Assembly: GCF_001190945.1 (NCBI RefSeq)
Contig: NZ_CP011112.1
Coordinates: 2,604,001 to 2,668,000 of the forward strand
Length of the DNA stretch: 64,000 nucleotides
Source of the DNA: Luteipulveratus mongoliensis
GTDB lineage: Bacteria > Actinomycetota > Actinomycetes > Actinomycetales > Dermatophilaceae
Direction: 5' to 3'
Part shown: one piece after another, positions 33,401 to 41,193 of the stretch
Layout: each line of letters begins with the position of its first letter
How positions within the stretch are numbered: position 1 is the stretch's first letter
Program-made: the position numbers and the translations under genes
Notes under the pieces: model-generated
Databases searched by the model: none
Seen by the model: only the letters and a program-made list of their open reading frames with translations
What the model was told of the DNA's origin: nothing

Positions 33401-35317
33401 CTACCTGTGGAGTGACTCCGCGCGGCATCTCGACAGGTCGAAGAACGGTGTCGTGTCGATGGTCGCGACCGGACAGCTGCTCTGCACCCAGGCGTAGATG
33501 AGGTACGCCTGCGAGCGCGGAGACTTCAGTCCGACGGCCGCGGGACCGGGTGATGTGTAGAGCCACCTCACCCGTCCGTCAGAAGCCATCTCTTGGAACT
33601 GACGCACCGTGGGGTACGGATCCAGACCGGAGTAGCCACCGATCGGTAGTACCGCGCGGTCCGTGCCGAGCTGGAAGAGCGCCGCGCGCGTGGCACCGAT
33701 GATCGCGACGGGCCACCGGGCGGGGCTTGCCTCAACCGCCCGTCGAAGTGGCGGGCTGACCACTGCTGCTTCGACAGGCCCATGGAATCCATGACCTGGG
33801 CGTGGCCACATGGGGGCACGGCGGTTGAAGCCGCCATCCATGGGAGGCCCGGCGACGGGGATGGGGCCTTGGGTCGGGCGCTTGATCGTGTATGCCGTGA
33901 AGGCCGCCGGACCCGCGCTGAGGGCTACCAACGCGAGCACCATGGCGATGACCCCCGAAGTCCGAGCGCGGTCGTACGCATGTCGAGCAAGGGCCAGGAC
34001 GGCCGCGACGGCACACGCCACCACGACGTACTTCAGCTGGGGATGAAAGGAGTGCACTCGCCGAAGCAGGGCAACCGACCACGCGGCTCCGACCAGCACC
34101 GCGAGCGCTCCACCGGCCAGCACCGCACGCCGACGATGATTTCGCCACACGATGCCGGCGCCGACACCGAACAACCCGGCAACCGCGGGCGCGAGCGCGA
34201 CCGTGTAGTACGCGTGCACGATTCCTTTCATCATCGAGAACGTCCCGCCGACCACGACGAGCCAACCACCCCAGGCGAGGAGCTGCGCGCGGAGCAGATC
34301 CGTGCGCGGGCGTCGCGACGTGAGGGCGAGACCGAGCAGCCCGAGAACGATCGCGCTGGGGATCAGCCAGGAGATCTGCGAGGCGATCTCGCCTGACATC
34401 AAGCGGGTCGGACCGTTGTCCGGTCGGACGGCGCCGACCTCGGCATCGCCGGCCAGCCAGGACGGGATCTCTTCACCGGTCAGTCGGCCGAGTCCGTTGT
34501 AGCCGAGAGCCAGACTGACGATGGAGTTGTCCAAGGTGCTGCTGACGAACGGACGGTGGCGCGACGGCGTGAGCTCGACCAGGAGGAGGTACCACCCAGA
34601 CGCCGCAACCATGGCCGCGCCAGCCGCAGCCAGATGCACGAAGCGCTGTCGGAGGGCGAGCGGACTCACCAGGAGGTATAGACCGGCCAGAATCGGAGCG
34701 AGCATCACGCCCTGCAGCATCTTGGCGAGAAACGCAGTCCCCGTCAGTGCTCCCGCGAAGATCAACCATCGCGCCTGCTCACGCTCGATAGCGCGCAGCG
34801 TTGCCCAGATCGAGGCCGTCATCAGCAGGGTCAGCAGTGCGTCTGGATTGTTGAACCGAAACATCTCAGCCGCAACGGGTGTGATCGCGAGAGTGAGCCC
34901 CGCCGCTACGCCACCGACGATGCCGACGCCGCGCGTGACAATGGCGAAGACGAGCAGGACGCACGCGGCGCCCATGACCGCCTGCGGCATGAACATCGCG
35001 AAAGAGTTCTCTCCGAAGACCCGGACAGACAGCCCGTCGATCCACAGGGCCGCCGGGATCTTGTCGACGGAGATTGCGCTGTGCGGGTCGCTGCTCCCGA
35101 ACAACCACGCGCGCCAGCTCTGGCTTCCCGCCTGTGCGGCGCCGCTGTAGAACGCGTTGCCCCATCTATTGGCCGAGAGGTTGTAGAAGTTGATCGAAAC
35201 GCTGAGCAGCAAAAGAAATGACACTGCAGCCGCATAGCGCTGTCGAGCGTTTGATGGCTCGCCAAATGTACCCAGCACCGTTGACACCCCTGTCAATTCC
35301 GCCCAAGAGCGGACCAC
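33401..35317 (-). CDS. GT39-family (ArnT/PMT-like) membrane glycosyltransferase
   Basis: A ~638-aa multi-spanning GT-C glycosyltransferase. The first extracytoplasmic loop contains the characteristic acidic/aromatic segment NAFYSGAAQAGSQSW and IPAALWIDGLSVRVFGENSFAM. FRFNNPDALLTLLMTASIW and MKGIVHAYYTVALAPAVAGLFG are family-typical. About 12 TM helices are followed by an extracytoplasmic C-terminal domain (from about residue 480). It should transfer a sugar from a polyprenyl-phosphate donor outside the membrane. The GTG start at 35317 is uncertain. It is convergent with the DUF3500 gene. Confidence 0.85.
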   Translation of the reverse strand: MVRSWAELTGVSTVLGTFGEPSNARQRYAAAVSFLLLLSVSINFYNLSANRWGNAFYSGAAQAGSQSWRAWLFGSSDPHSAISVDKIPAALWIDGLSVRVFGENSFAMFMPQAVMGAACVLLVFAIVTRGVGIVGGVAAGLTLAITPVAAEMFRFNNPDALLTLLMTASIWATLRAIEREQARWLIFAGALTGTAFLAKMLQGVMLAPILAGLYLLVSPLALRQRFVHLAAAGAAMVAASGWYLLLVELTPSRHRPFVSSTLDNSIVSLALGYNGLGRLTGEEIPSWLAGDAEVGAVRPDNGPTRLMSGEIASQISWLIPSAIVLGLLGLALTSRRPRTDLLRAQLLAWGGWLVVVGGTFSMMKGIVHAYYTVALAPAVAGLFGVGAGIVWRNHRRRAVLAGGALAVLVGAAWSVALLRRVHSFHPQLKYVVVACAVAAVLALARHAYDRARTSGVIAMVLALVALSAGPAAFTAYTIKRPTQGPIPVAGPPMDGGFNRRAPMWPRPGHGFHGPVEAAVVSPPLRRAVEASPARWPVAIIGATRAALFQLGTDRAVLPIGGYSGLDPYPTVRQFQEMASDGRVRWLYTSPGPAAVGLKSPRSQAYLIYAWVQSSCPVATIDTTPFFDLSRCRAESLHR

Positions 35318-35576
35318 TGCTGGCGCGCGTCAAAGTGCGCCGACCCCCGTCGGCCCCCGTGCCCCAGACACCATCACTGCCTTTGCGTGGTGTGTTGTTC
35401 AACGTACCTCTGGAATGCGGATCAGTCTTTTACGGGCGTGTTCCAGGGATCGAAATCGCTCGTGTGTCGGATCTGTAGCCGGATCCGTCGAGCGTCAGAT
35501 TTGTTGATATTCCGGGGCTGCTGAGAATTCGTGCCGGCGGCAATTTCCGGTTGCGGAAACTTCGGTCGCGATGCCC

Positions 35577-36080
35577 TCAGGGCAGCTCGTCGGGGCCGTA
35601 GTCCTGGTGCTGGCGTGCGCGTGACCGGATGAGCACCGGGAGGCCCCACCAGAAGCCGGCAAAGACGAGAGCCGCGCCGATGCCCGCGATGATGCCGGCC
35701 GGGGACCCGAGCACGACATCGAAGATCAGGGCGGCGACGGCAATCATGGCGAGTGCGAGAGTTGCCAGGCCGGCCTTGGCCAGCACGTTGGATGCCTCGA
35801 CGAGGTCATCCCGCACCCTTCGGCGGAACATCACCCGATGCATGCTGACCGGCGCGACGATGAGCGCGGTGGTGAGGAGCGCCAGGACGAAAGCGCTGAG
35901 ATAGAGCGTGCGTTCGCCGTCGTCCATGCTCGCGAAGCGCTGCTGGAACGGCAGGATCAGCAAGAACCCGGTCAAGATCTGCACGCCGGTCTGCGCGACG
36001 CGCAGCTCCTGCAGCAGCTCTCCCCAGTGGCGGTCCAGGCGTTCGGCGGGAGACTCGTCGCGACCGTCCTCGTCCGTCAT
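35577..36080 (-). CDS. DUF6328 family membrane protein
   Basis: A 167-aa protein with an acidic N-terminus, the core LLQELRVAQTGVQILTGFLLILPFQQRF and four predicted TM helices. VSMHRVMFRRRVRDDLV follows TM2, a pattern of the actinobacterial DUF6328 family of unknown function. The ATG overlaps the stop of the upstream small gene by 4 nt. Confidence 0.75.
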   Translation of the reverse strand: MTDEDGRDESPAERLDRHWGELLQELRVAQTGVQILTGFLLILPFQQRFASMDDGERTLYLSAFVLALLTTALIVAPVSMHRVMFRRRVRDDLVEASNVLAKAGLATLALAMIAVAALIFDVVLGSPAGIIAGIGAALVFAGFWWGLPVLIRSRARQHQDYGPDELP

Positions 36081-36280
36081 GAGTCGTCCGCCTCTGCGCT
36101 CAGGTAGGCCAGGGCGGCCGCATCCTCGGTGACGAACCGCTCGACCTCTGGTCCGTCGCACCGGCACAGGGACACGGTGGCGGTGCCAGAGCCCTGCTCG
36201 ATCACCCGCCACTGCCCGCCGAAGTCGGTCCAGCGGCGTAGCCGGGCGACATCCGTTGACTCCGGCGACGGTGTGCTCAT
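36077..36280 (-). CDS. Small hypothetical protein, 67 aa
   Basis: A 67-aa protein with a compact beta-strand-like core (WRVIEQGSGTATVSLCRCDG) and an acidic tail. I do not recognise it. Its start MSTP lies on a 30-bp dispersed repeat (36273-36302) that also covers the MSTP start at 49309. It overlaps the DUF6328 gene (ATGA), which supports real translation. Confidence 0.6.
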   Translation of the reverse strand: MSTPSPESTDVARLRRWTDFGGQWRVIEQGSGTATVSLCRCDGPEVERFVTEDAAALAYLSAEADDS

Positions 36281-36302
36281 CCGACCATCATGCCGCTTCA
36301 GC
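36273..36302. repeat. Dispersed 30-bp repeat, copy 1 (over a gene start)
   Basis: GTGCTCATCCGACCATCATG continuing to TTCAGC matches 49302-49331 with about 5 mismatches. In both copies the ATG of an MSTP-starting frame is at the same place. Confidence 0.5.
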
Positions 36303-36321
36303 GCGGTCGGCCCCTGGACGC

Positions 36322-36726
36322 TCAGCGACCTTCTGCCACGGGCAGCCCGGCCTCCCGCCACGCACGGAAGCCGCCGATCACGTCGGTCGCCCCGGGCAGA
36401 CCGACACGCTGCAACGACTCCGCCGCGAGCGATGAGGCGTAGCCCTCCTGGCACAGCACCAGGATCCGCGCGTCCTGGCTCGCCTCCGGGATGCGCGCCT
36501 CACTCCACGGATCGAGGCGCCACTCGAGCACGTTGCGCTCGATGTAGAGGACAGGCACGTCGACCTCACCCTCCTCCTGTCGCTGGGCGACCGGGCGGAT
36601 GTCGATGAGCAGCGCACCATCAGTGAGCTGGTTGTACGCCTCGCGCACCGTCACGCGGTCCAGCTCGGTGCGCGAGTCCTCCAGGACGGCGTCGATGCCC
36701 CGGGTGTCGTGGACCTCGGCGGTCAC
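36322..36726 (-). CDS. Rhodanese-like domain protein
   Basis: A 134-aa single rhodanese domain. ALLIDIRPVAQRQEEGEVDV leads to the active-site loop LVLCQEGYASSLAAESLQRVG, with the catalytic Cys in LCQEGYAS, and then VIGGFRAWREAGLPV. Probably a sulfurtransferase handling sulfane sulfur. GTG start overlapping the stop of the dioxygenase gene (GTGA), so it is the last gene of the riboswitch-controlled sulfur operon. Confidence 0.88.
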   Translation of the reverse strand: MTAEVHDTRGIDAVLEDSRTELDRVTVREAYNQLTDGALLIDIRPVAQRQEEGEVDVPVLYIERNVLEWRLDPWSEARIPEASQDARILVLCQEGYASSLAAESLQRVGLPGATDVIGGFRAWREAGLPVAEGR

Positions 36727-37223
36727 CACTGCGCGCCCTCGTCCACCTCGGTGACCGTGAGCCGGTCGTCGACGAGCGCGTACCGGGTCATCGTGTCCAG
36801 GCTGGGGGAGTACGCGTGGACGGACAGGGCGGGGACCTGCCCGACGTTGCGGACGTCGTGGATGTGCTGGCCGGAGAAGACGCGGAGGTCTCCCGAACCG
36901 AGGCTTCGGGTGTGGTCGCCGTCTGCCCAGAAGTGCTCCTCGAGTCCGCCACGGACCACCCGGAACGCGCCCACGGCACCGCCGTGGTCGTGCCATCCGG
37001 TGCTGGTGCCAGGTGGCCAGGAGATGGCCCAGACCTGCATCTGAGAGGTCTGGGCGACCTGGTGCCACTGGCGCTCGGTGGCGTTGAGGTCGACCAGGTC
37101 GAGCAGTGCCGGGTCCTCGGCAAACAGTCGAAGGGTCAGCAGAAGGTGGGAGCGGGTGACGTTGGCGTCGGTGCTGTCCGTGCCGTCGGTGCGTTCGGTA
37201 CGACGAGTGGTGGCGGTGGTCAT
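36723..37223 (-). CDS. Cysteine dioxygenase-family thiol dioxygenase
   Basis: A 166-aa cupin of the cysteine dioxygenase family. The first iron-binding motif is GWHDHGGAVGAFRVVRG (His-x-His). The third His is in SGQHIHDVRNVG, and SVHAYSP precedes the last strand. It oxidises the thiol of cysteine or a related compound to a sulfinate. Co-transcription with a rhodanese and an amino-acid binding protein under SAM/cysteine-type control points to organosulfur scavenging rather than disposal of excess cysteine (inference). Confidence 0.87.
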   Translation of the reverse strand: MTTATTRRTERTDGTDSTDANVTRSHLLLTLRLFAEDPALLDLVDLNATERQWHQVAQTSQMQVWAISWPPGTSTGWHDHGGAVGAFRVVRGGLEEHFWADGDHTRSLGSGDLRVFSGQHIHDVRNVGQVPALSVHAYSPSLDTMTRYALVDDRLTVTEVDEGAQW

Positions 37224-37250
37224 GACGTCTCCTGGGTGTGTGCAGGGTGC

Positions 37251-38219
37251 CTATGCGGCGCCGTGGGCGGATGAGGTCTGGCGCAGGGTCTTGGTGAACA
37301 CGTGCCGGCCGATGGCCTCGGGTGCTGCGTCGAGGTCGAAGCCGGGGGAGTAGCCGGCGGCGAGATACAGGGCGCGCGCCTCCGGCTGGCGTGGCCCGGT
37401 GGACAGGAAGATCCGCGTGTATCCGAGATCGCTTGCCGCGAGCTCGAGCTCGTCGATCACCCGTCGGCCGAAGCCTTGCCGCCGTACCTCACTTGTCGTC
37501 CAAACCCGTTTGATCTCAGCGGTACTCGCGTCCAGACGTCGGATCGCGCCACCGGCGAGAGTGCGTCCGCTCCTGACCAGCACGACGAAGGTGCCGTGCG
37601 GCTGGACGAAGTCGGTCGGCGGGACCTCGGTGAGGGTGGTGTTGGCGGTGTCCCGGGCGTACCTCGTGGCGTACTCGACTCGCAGGTCGGCGAGCAGCTC
37701 GGCGAGCTCGGGAGCGTCGTACGACACGCGGCGCGCCACGATCGGCGCGGGATCCTGAGCCTTGGTCCCACCGGTGGACCGCTGCTCGCCGGTCACGTGG
37801 GCGAGAAGGCGTTCGACGTCGTTGCGCAGCGACGTGGCCGCGGCGCTCGCCAGCACGAATCCGCCGTCGTTGAAAGGCAAGATCTGTTGGGCGGCAACAG
37901 GATTCGCGGTCAAGATGACCGACCGTCGCTCGGATGATGCTTGGAGTCGCCTGGCTGTCTCAGCGATGTCCTTGTCGTGTCCTCCGACGATGAGCACGGC
38001 ACGAGCGTGGCTGCTCCGGAGCGCGTCGACCGCGTTGACCATCAACGAACGGGCGAGTGCGGCGACGATGAGACCGTCCGAGATGTCGACGTCCGAGACG
38101 TCGGCGTGCGCGGCGCGGACGCGGTGTCCCAGTGCCTGGAGCCGCCGTGTGATGTAGGTGAGCTGGGCCGTCGACGGGTGGGTCGCCGCGGCCGGTCCCA
38201 GGGTGGTGAAGGTGCTCAT
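37251..38219 (-). CDS. FMN-reductase-like domain fused to GNAT acetyltransferase
   Basis: A 322-aa two-part protein. The C-terminal ~150 residues are a GNAT fold (RTLAGGAIRRLDASTAEIKRVWT, then EVRRQGFGRRVIDELE, then GPRQPEARALYLAAGY). The N-terminal ~145 residues resemble by eye the SsuE/MsuE FMN reductases of sulfonate use (TTLGPAAATHPSTAQLTYI, then DISDGLIVAALARSLMVNAV, then ARAVLIVGGHD). The usual TPVYKA loop is lost, so the flavin part may be degenerate. Starts 7 nt after the binding-protein gene. The substrate is unknown. Confidence 0.75.
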   Translation of the reverse strand: MSTFTTLGPAAATHPSTAQLTYITRRLQALGHRVRAAHADVSDVDISDGLIVAALARSLMVNAVDALRSSHARAVLIVGGHDKDIAETARRLQASSERRSVILTANPVAAQQILPFNDGGFVLASAAATSLRNDVERLLAHVTGEQRSTGGTKAQDPAPIVARRVSYDAPELAELLADLRVEYATRYARDTANTTLTEVPPTDFVQPHGTFVVLVRSGRTLAGGAIRRLDASTAEIKRVWTTSEVRRQGFGRRVIDELELAASDLGYTRIFLSTGPRQPEARALYLAAGYSPGFDLDAAPEAIGRHVFTKTLRQTSSAHGAA

Positions 38220-38226
38220 GCCGAGA

Positions 38227-39201
38227 TCACCCCTGAGCCTTCGGCAGGCCAGGTGGGTTGATCTGTGAGGTCTTGACGGCCTCGCTGTTCAGCTGCCAGC
38301 GCTGCAGGACCTTGCCGTAGCTCCCGTCGGCGATGGCCGAGTTGAGAGCAGCTGCAAGTGGTTTCGCCAAGCCTGACCCCTTCTTGCTGAGTGCTGCGAT
38401 GAGTCCCTGCACGTGGTTGCCGCCACCCGAGAACGTGCCGACGACCTCGGTCTTTCCTGACGTCGCGACGTGATAGCGCGCCGACGGACTCGGACCGAAG
38501 TAGGCATCGATGCGACGCGAGCTCAGTGCGAGGTAGTAGTCCGAGGAGTTCTGGTAGTACACGATCTTGGCCGGCTTGAGGCCGGCCTTGATGTTCGCGC
38601 TGTTCCAGTCGACGAGGATCTTCTCCTGGTTGGTGCCGCTCGCCACCGCGATCGTCTTGCCTGCAATGTCCTTGCCACTGCTGACTTTCCAGCCCTCGCC
38701 CTTGCGCGCCTCGAACGAGACGTCGTCCTTACGGTAGGTGGCGAAGTCGTACTTCTCCTTGCGCTCCTCGGTCACGGTGACGTTGGAGAGCACGGCGTCG
38801 TAGCGTCCGGAGTCGACCCCGAGGAACAGGTTCTCGAATCCGGTGTGCTCGAGGTCGAGGCGAAGGCCGAGCTTGCCCGCGACGAGGTAGGCGAGGTCGA
38901 CCTCGACGCCGATCGGTGTCTTGTTGTCATCGGCGGTGAAGGCCAGGGGAGGGCTGCCGGACGCTCCGGCAGTGTCGGCGATGGTGATGGCGCCCTTGCG
39001 GCGGACAGGATCGGGCAGCAGGGCAGCGGCCGTGGCGTCCTTGGTCACCGCAACCCGCTTCTGCTGGGCGCTGACATTGATCGCAGGCTGCGCCCGGTCC
39101 TGCGGCGCGGCGCTCGACGGATCGCTGCACCCGGCCACGGCCGTGGTGGCCAGGAGGGCCGCAGCCGCCGGGAAGGCAGAGGCATACTTCGAAGAGGGCA
39201 T
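38227..39201 (-). CDS. Amino-acid ABC transporter substrate-binding lipoprotein (family 3)
   Basis: A 324-aa lipoprotein with signal ALLATTAVAGC (lipobox AVAGC). The solute-binding family 3 domain has GVEVDLAYLVAGKLGLRLDLEHTGFENLFLGVDSGRYDAVLSNVTVTEERKE, typical of polar amino acid or cystine binding proteins. No permease or ATPase lies next to it. It is the first gene of the sulfur operon and is preceded by a SAM-IV riboswitch and a Cys-rich leader ORF, so cystine, methionine or a sulfur analogue is a likely ligand. Confidence 0.88.
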   Translation of the reverse strand: MPSSKYASAFPAAAALLATTAVAGCSDPSSAAPQDRAQPAINVSAQQKRVAVTKDATAAALLPDPVRRKGAITIADTAGASGSPPLAFTADDNKTPIGVEVDLAYLVAGKLGLRLDLEHTGFENLFLGVDSGRYDAVLSNVTVTEERKEKYDFATYRKDDVSFEARKGEGWKVSSGKDIAGKTIAVASGTNQEKILVDWNSANIKAGLKPAKIVYYQNSSDYYLALSSRRIDAYFGPSPSARYHVATSGKTEVVGTFSGGGNHVQGLIAALSKKGSGLAKPLAAALNSAIADGSYGKVLQRWQLNSEAVKTSQINPPGLPKAQG

Positions 39202-39245
39202 GGTGAATGTCCTTGAGTGTCAGCGGAGTTCGCGCGTTGAATGCG

Positions 39246-39263
39246 TGACGGGTGAGCCCGTCA
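39246..39263 (-). promoter_or_regulatory. Hairpin between leader ORF and binding-protein gene
   Basis: TGACGGG and CCCGTCA form a perfect 7-bp stem with a 4-nt loop. It lies 53 nt after the leader-peptide stop and 45 nt before the lipoprotein ATG. It could be the attenuating or ribosome-site-masking structure whose folding depends on ribosome stalling in the leader. Confidence 0.4.
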
Positions 39264-39316
39264 GTCAGCAGAGATGACCTGGGCGCGTGGCTCGAGGCGA
39301 CGCGTACGGTGAGCGG

Positions 39317-39412
39317 TCAGTGACAACACTGCGCGGAGGACACGCGCAGCAGGTCGACGTGACGCCGACGGTGCAGGCGTCGCCGCGGCATGCGGCCTCG
39401 TCCTTCCGTCAT
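39317..39412 (-). CDS. Cysteine-type regulatory leader peptide (31 aa, ends QCCH)
   Basis: A short ORF of 31 codons starting ATG 39412 behind AGGGGAGA. Its C-terminus reads HRRRHVDLLRVSSAQCCH. This fits the actinobacterial leader-peptide family with an R-H-V-D-L-x-R-V-S-S-A core and terminal Cys codons, known in mycobacteria as cysteine-responsive attenuators. When charged tRNA-Cys is scarce, ribosomes stall at the two Cys codons and downstream expression rises. It lies between the SAM-IV riboswitch and the sulfur operon. Confidence 0.82.
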   Translation of the reverse strand: MTEGRGRMPRRRLHRRRHVDLLRVSSAQCCH

Positions 39413-39440
39413 CGCGATCTCCCCTGGTCATTGGACCCGA

Positions 39441-39555
39441 GGGTCCGCGCTTGCGAGGTGCCGGGCGGCACTCACCTGGTCGTCACCCGGAGCACCCCAC
39501 CGCGGAGGAGGGTTGCTGTCCAGCAAGCCGGGGCTGTGCGCTGGAGCTCAAGACC
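39441..39555 (-). ncRNA. SAM-IV riboswitch
   Basis: On the minus strand the ~115 nt starting GGTCTTGAG match the SAM-IV riboswitch core I know from mycobacteria. The blocks CCCCGGCTTGCTGG, AGCAACCCTCC, CGCGGTGGGGTGC, CCGGGTGA, GACCAGGTGAGT and GCAAGCGCGG appear in the right order. GGTC at the 5' end can pair with GACC, and GTGCCG/CGGCAC forms the variable hairpin. It senses S-adenosylmethionine and normally turns off sulfur/methionine genes. Here it precedes the Cys leader ORF and the sulfur operon. Confidence 0.93.
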
Positions 39556-39612
39556 TTGCGCGTGACGCTACGACCCACGCGGGTGCCCGGCAACCCCATG
39601 CGGACCACGTCT

Positions 39613-39651
39613 CATAACGTAAGATAGTTTATAGAGTTATCAGACGTTATG
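39613..39651 (-). promoter_or_regulatory. AT-rich inverted repeat, putative promoter of the sulfur operon
   Basis: CATAACGT and ACGTTATG are perfect 8-bp arms separated by 23 nt in an unusually AT-rich patch. It lies about 60 nt upstream of the riboswitch and overlaps the MFS stop codon. On the minus strand it offers -10-like AAACTA/TATCTT segments. A regulator site, a promoter or both are possible. Confidence 0.38.
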
Positions 39652-41125
39652 GATGGCTTGCCGCACGCGCGCGGCCGGGGTCGTCGCGGTCCTCCAGTCC
39701 GGCCGCGGCCAACAACGCTTCCTCGCGCTCGTACGCCGTCAGCTCGCGATCCGTCTCTAGGGCGTCGGTGGGCGAGCCGGGCAGCAGCCAGGCGCACACC
39801 GCTGTGAGGACGCCGACGCCCGCTCCGACGAACGCGGTCATGCGGTAGGCGTGCAGCGTAGGAGTGCCATCACTCCCGAAGGCCTGCAGCAAGGTCACCG
39901 CCAGACCGCTGCCGATCGCAAACCCGACGAACCGAGACACCTGGTAGAAGCCCATCGCGCTGCCGGTCTCCTCCGGCGGCACGGCAGAGACGATCAGCCC
40001 GGGCATCGCGGCGAACGTGTAGCCGAGCCCAACACCCAGGATCGCCATGGTCACGAATGCCTGCCACAGGTGCGAGGCCGTCGAGCCGAAGAACACTGAC
40101 GCCACGACGACACAGAGTGCTCCCGCCGGGATGATCGGTCGGAGGCCGAATCGGCGGGTGAGCGCTGGAAGCGTCCGGCTGACCGACGCGCTCAGCACGG
40201 ACAGGGGTACGAGTGTGAGGCCGGCGACGAAGACCGACTCACCAAAACCGAAGGTCGACAGCTGGACGAGCTGAGTGATGGTCACCATCGACAGGTACAT
40301 CGTGACCCCGAGCAGCAGACCGCTGACGTTGGCGGTCAGGACTGCTCGGTGCCGGACCAGCCGCAGGTCGACCAGAGGCTCGGACGTGCGCAGCTCGTGG
40401 GCCACCCACAGCGTGAGGAGAGCGATGCCGCTGACCAGGAGGACCAGCGTCCGTGCCGACCCCCAGCCCCATGCGGCCGCCTTGTCGAGAGACACCAGAA
40501 GCGCGACCAGGCCCGCGCCGATGATGGCCGCTCCGGTGTAGTCGATCCGTTGATGGGAGTCCCGCGACTCGGGGCTCGGGATCGCCCAAATCGCGGCTGC
40601 GAGAGCCAGCGCGCTGACGCCGGTGCCCGCCCAGTAGGCGGCGTGCACGCCGCCGTGGTCGGCGATGAGACCGGTGATCGGATAGCCGAGGCCCACTCCT
40701 GCTGCTCCCACGACGGAGAGCGTTGCGATGACCCGCCCAGCGTGGTCAGGCCTCAGGTGCTCGCGGGCGGCGGCCATGGTGAGCGGCATGAGGGCCAGGC
40801 CGAGACCTTGGAGTGCGCGGCCGGAGATGAGGAGAGGAAGGGATGTGGCCAGCGCGGCCAGGACGCCTCCGATGACCACGCTGCTCTGGCACACCACGAT
40901 GACGGTCTTGCGGTGTCGTCCGTCGCCGAGCCGTCCGACCAGAGGTGAAGCGACGCCGGCAACGACCACCGTTGCGGTCAGAGCCCATTGGGCGTTGCCG
41001 ACTGTGGTGTGCAGCTCGTCGGCGAGGCGTGGGATGAGTGGCGCGCCGAGGCTGGAGACGATCGAGACCACCGCCCCGATGAAGATGAGAGCCGGGACGA
41101 ACGCGCGCTGTCGGAGGCTGGTCAC
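39647..41125 (-). CDS. MFS transporter, DHA2/EmrB-like
   Basis: A 492-aa major facilitator protein with about 14 predicted helices. Motif A: GRLGDGRHRKTVIVV. Motif C-like: GAAGVGLGYPITGLIADHGG. GRALQGLGLALMPLTMAAAREHL matches motif B/RxxQG. It is a probable drug or metabolite exporter. The substrate is unknown and no regulator is adjacent, but a palindrome (41137-41155) sits directly before the start. Confidence 0.9.
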   Translation of the reverse strand: MTSLRQRAFVPALIFIGAVVSIVSSLGAPLIPRLADELHTTVGNAQWALTATVVVAGVASPLVGRLGDGRHRKTVIVVCQSSVVIGGVLAALATSLPLLISGRALQGLGLALMPLTMAAAREHLRPDHAGRVIATLSVVGAAGVGLGYPITGLIADHGGVHAAYWAGTGVSALALAAAIWAIPSPESRDSHQRIDYTGAAIIGAGLVALLVSLDKAAAWGWGSARTLVLLVSGIALLTLWVAHELRTSEPLVDLRLVRHRAVLTANVSGLLLGVTMYLSMVTITQLVQLSTFGFGESVFVAGLTLVPLSVLSASVSRTLPALTRRFGLRPIIPAGALCVVVASVFFGSTASHLWQAFVTMAILGVGLGYTFAAMPGLIVSAVPPEETGSAMGFYQVSRFVGFAIGSGLAVTLLQAFGSDGTPTLHAYRMTAFVGAGVGVLTAVCAWLLPGSPTDALETDRELTAYEREEALLAAAGLEDRDDPGRARAASHP

Positions 41126-41136
41126 GCGAGTTGACT

Positions 41137-41155
41137 ATACAGATAGCCTATGTAT
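41137..41155. promoter_or_regulatory. Palindromic operator-like site before the MFS gene
   Basis: ATACAGATAGCCTATGTAT is an imperfect 19-bp dyad (ATACA...TGTAT outer arms, ATAG/CTAT inner) 11 bp upstream of the MFS start. It is AT-rich against a GC-rich background, as for TetR/MarR-type operators of exporters. Confidence 0.45.
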
Positions 41156-41193
41156 GCGAGCGGTGAGCCGCACTCACCGTCGGAAGCGTTGCG

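Noticed and set aside
35281-35296. TTGACA-CCCC-TGTCAA inverted repeat as a regulatory site
   Set aside because: It falls within the assigned N-terminus of the GT39 gene and no matching -10 was found. It would matter only if the GT39 start is further downstream.
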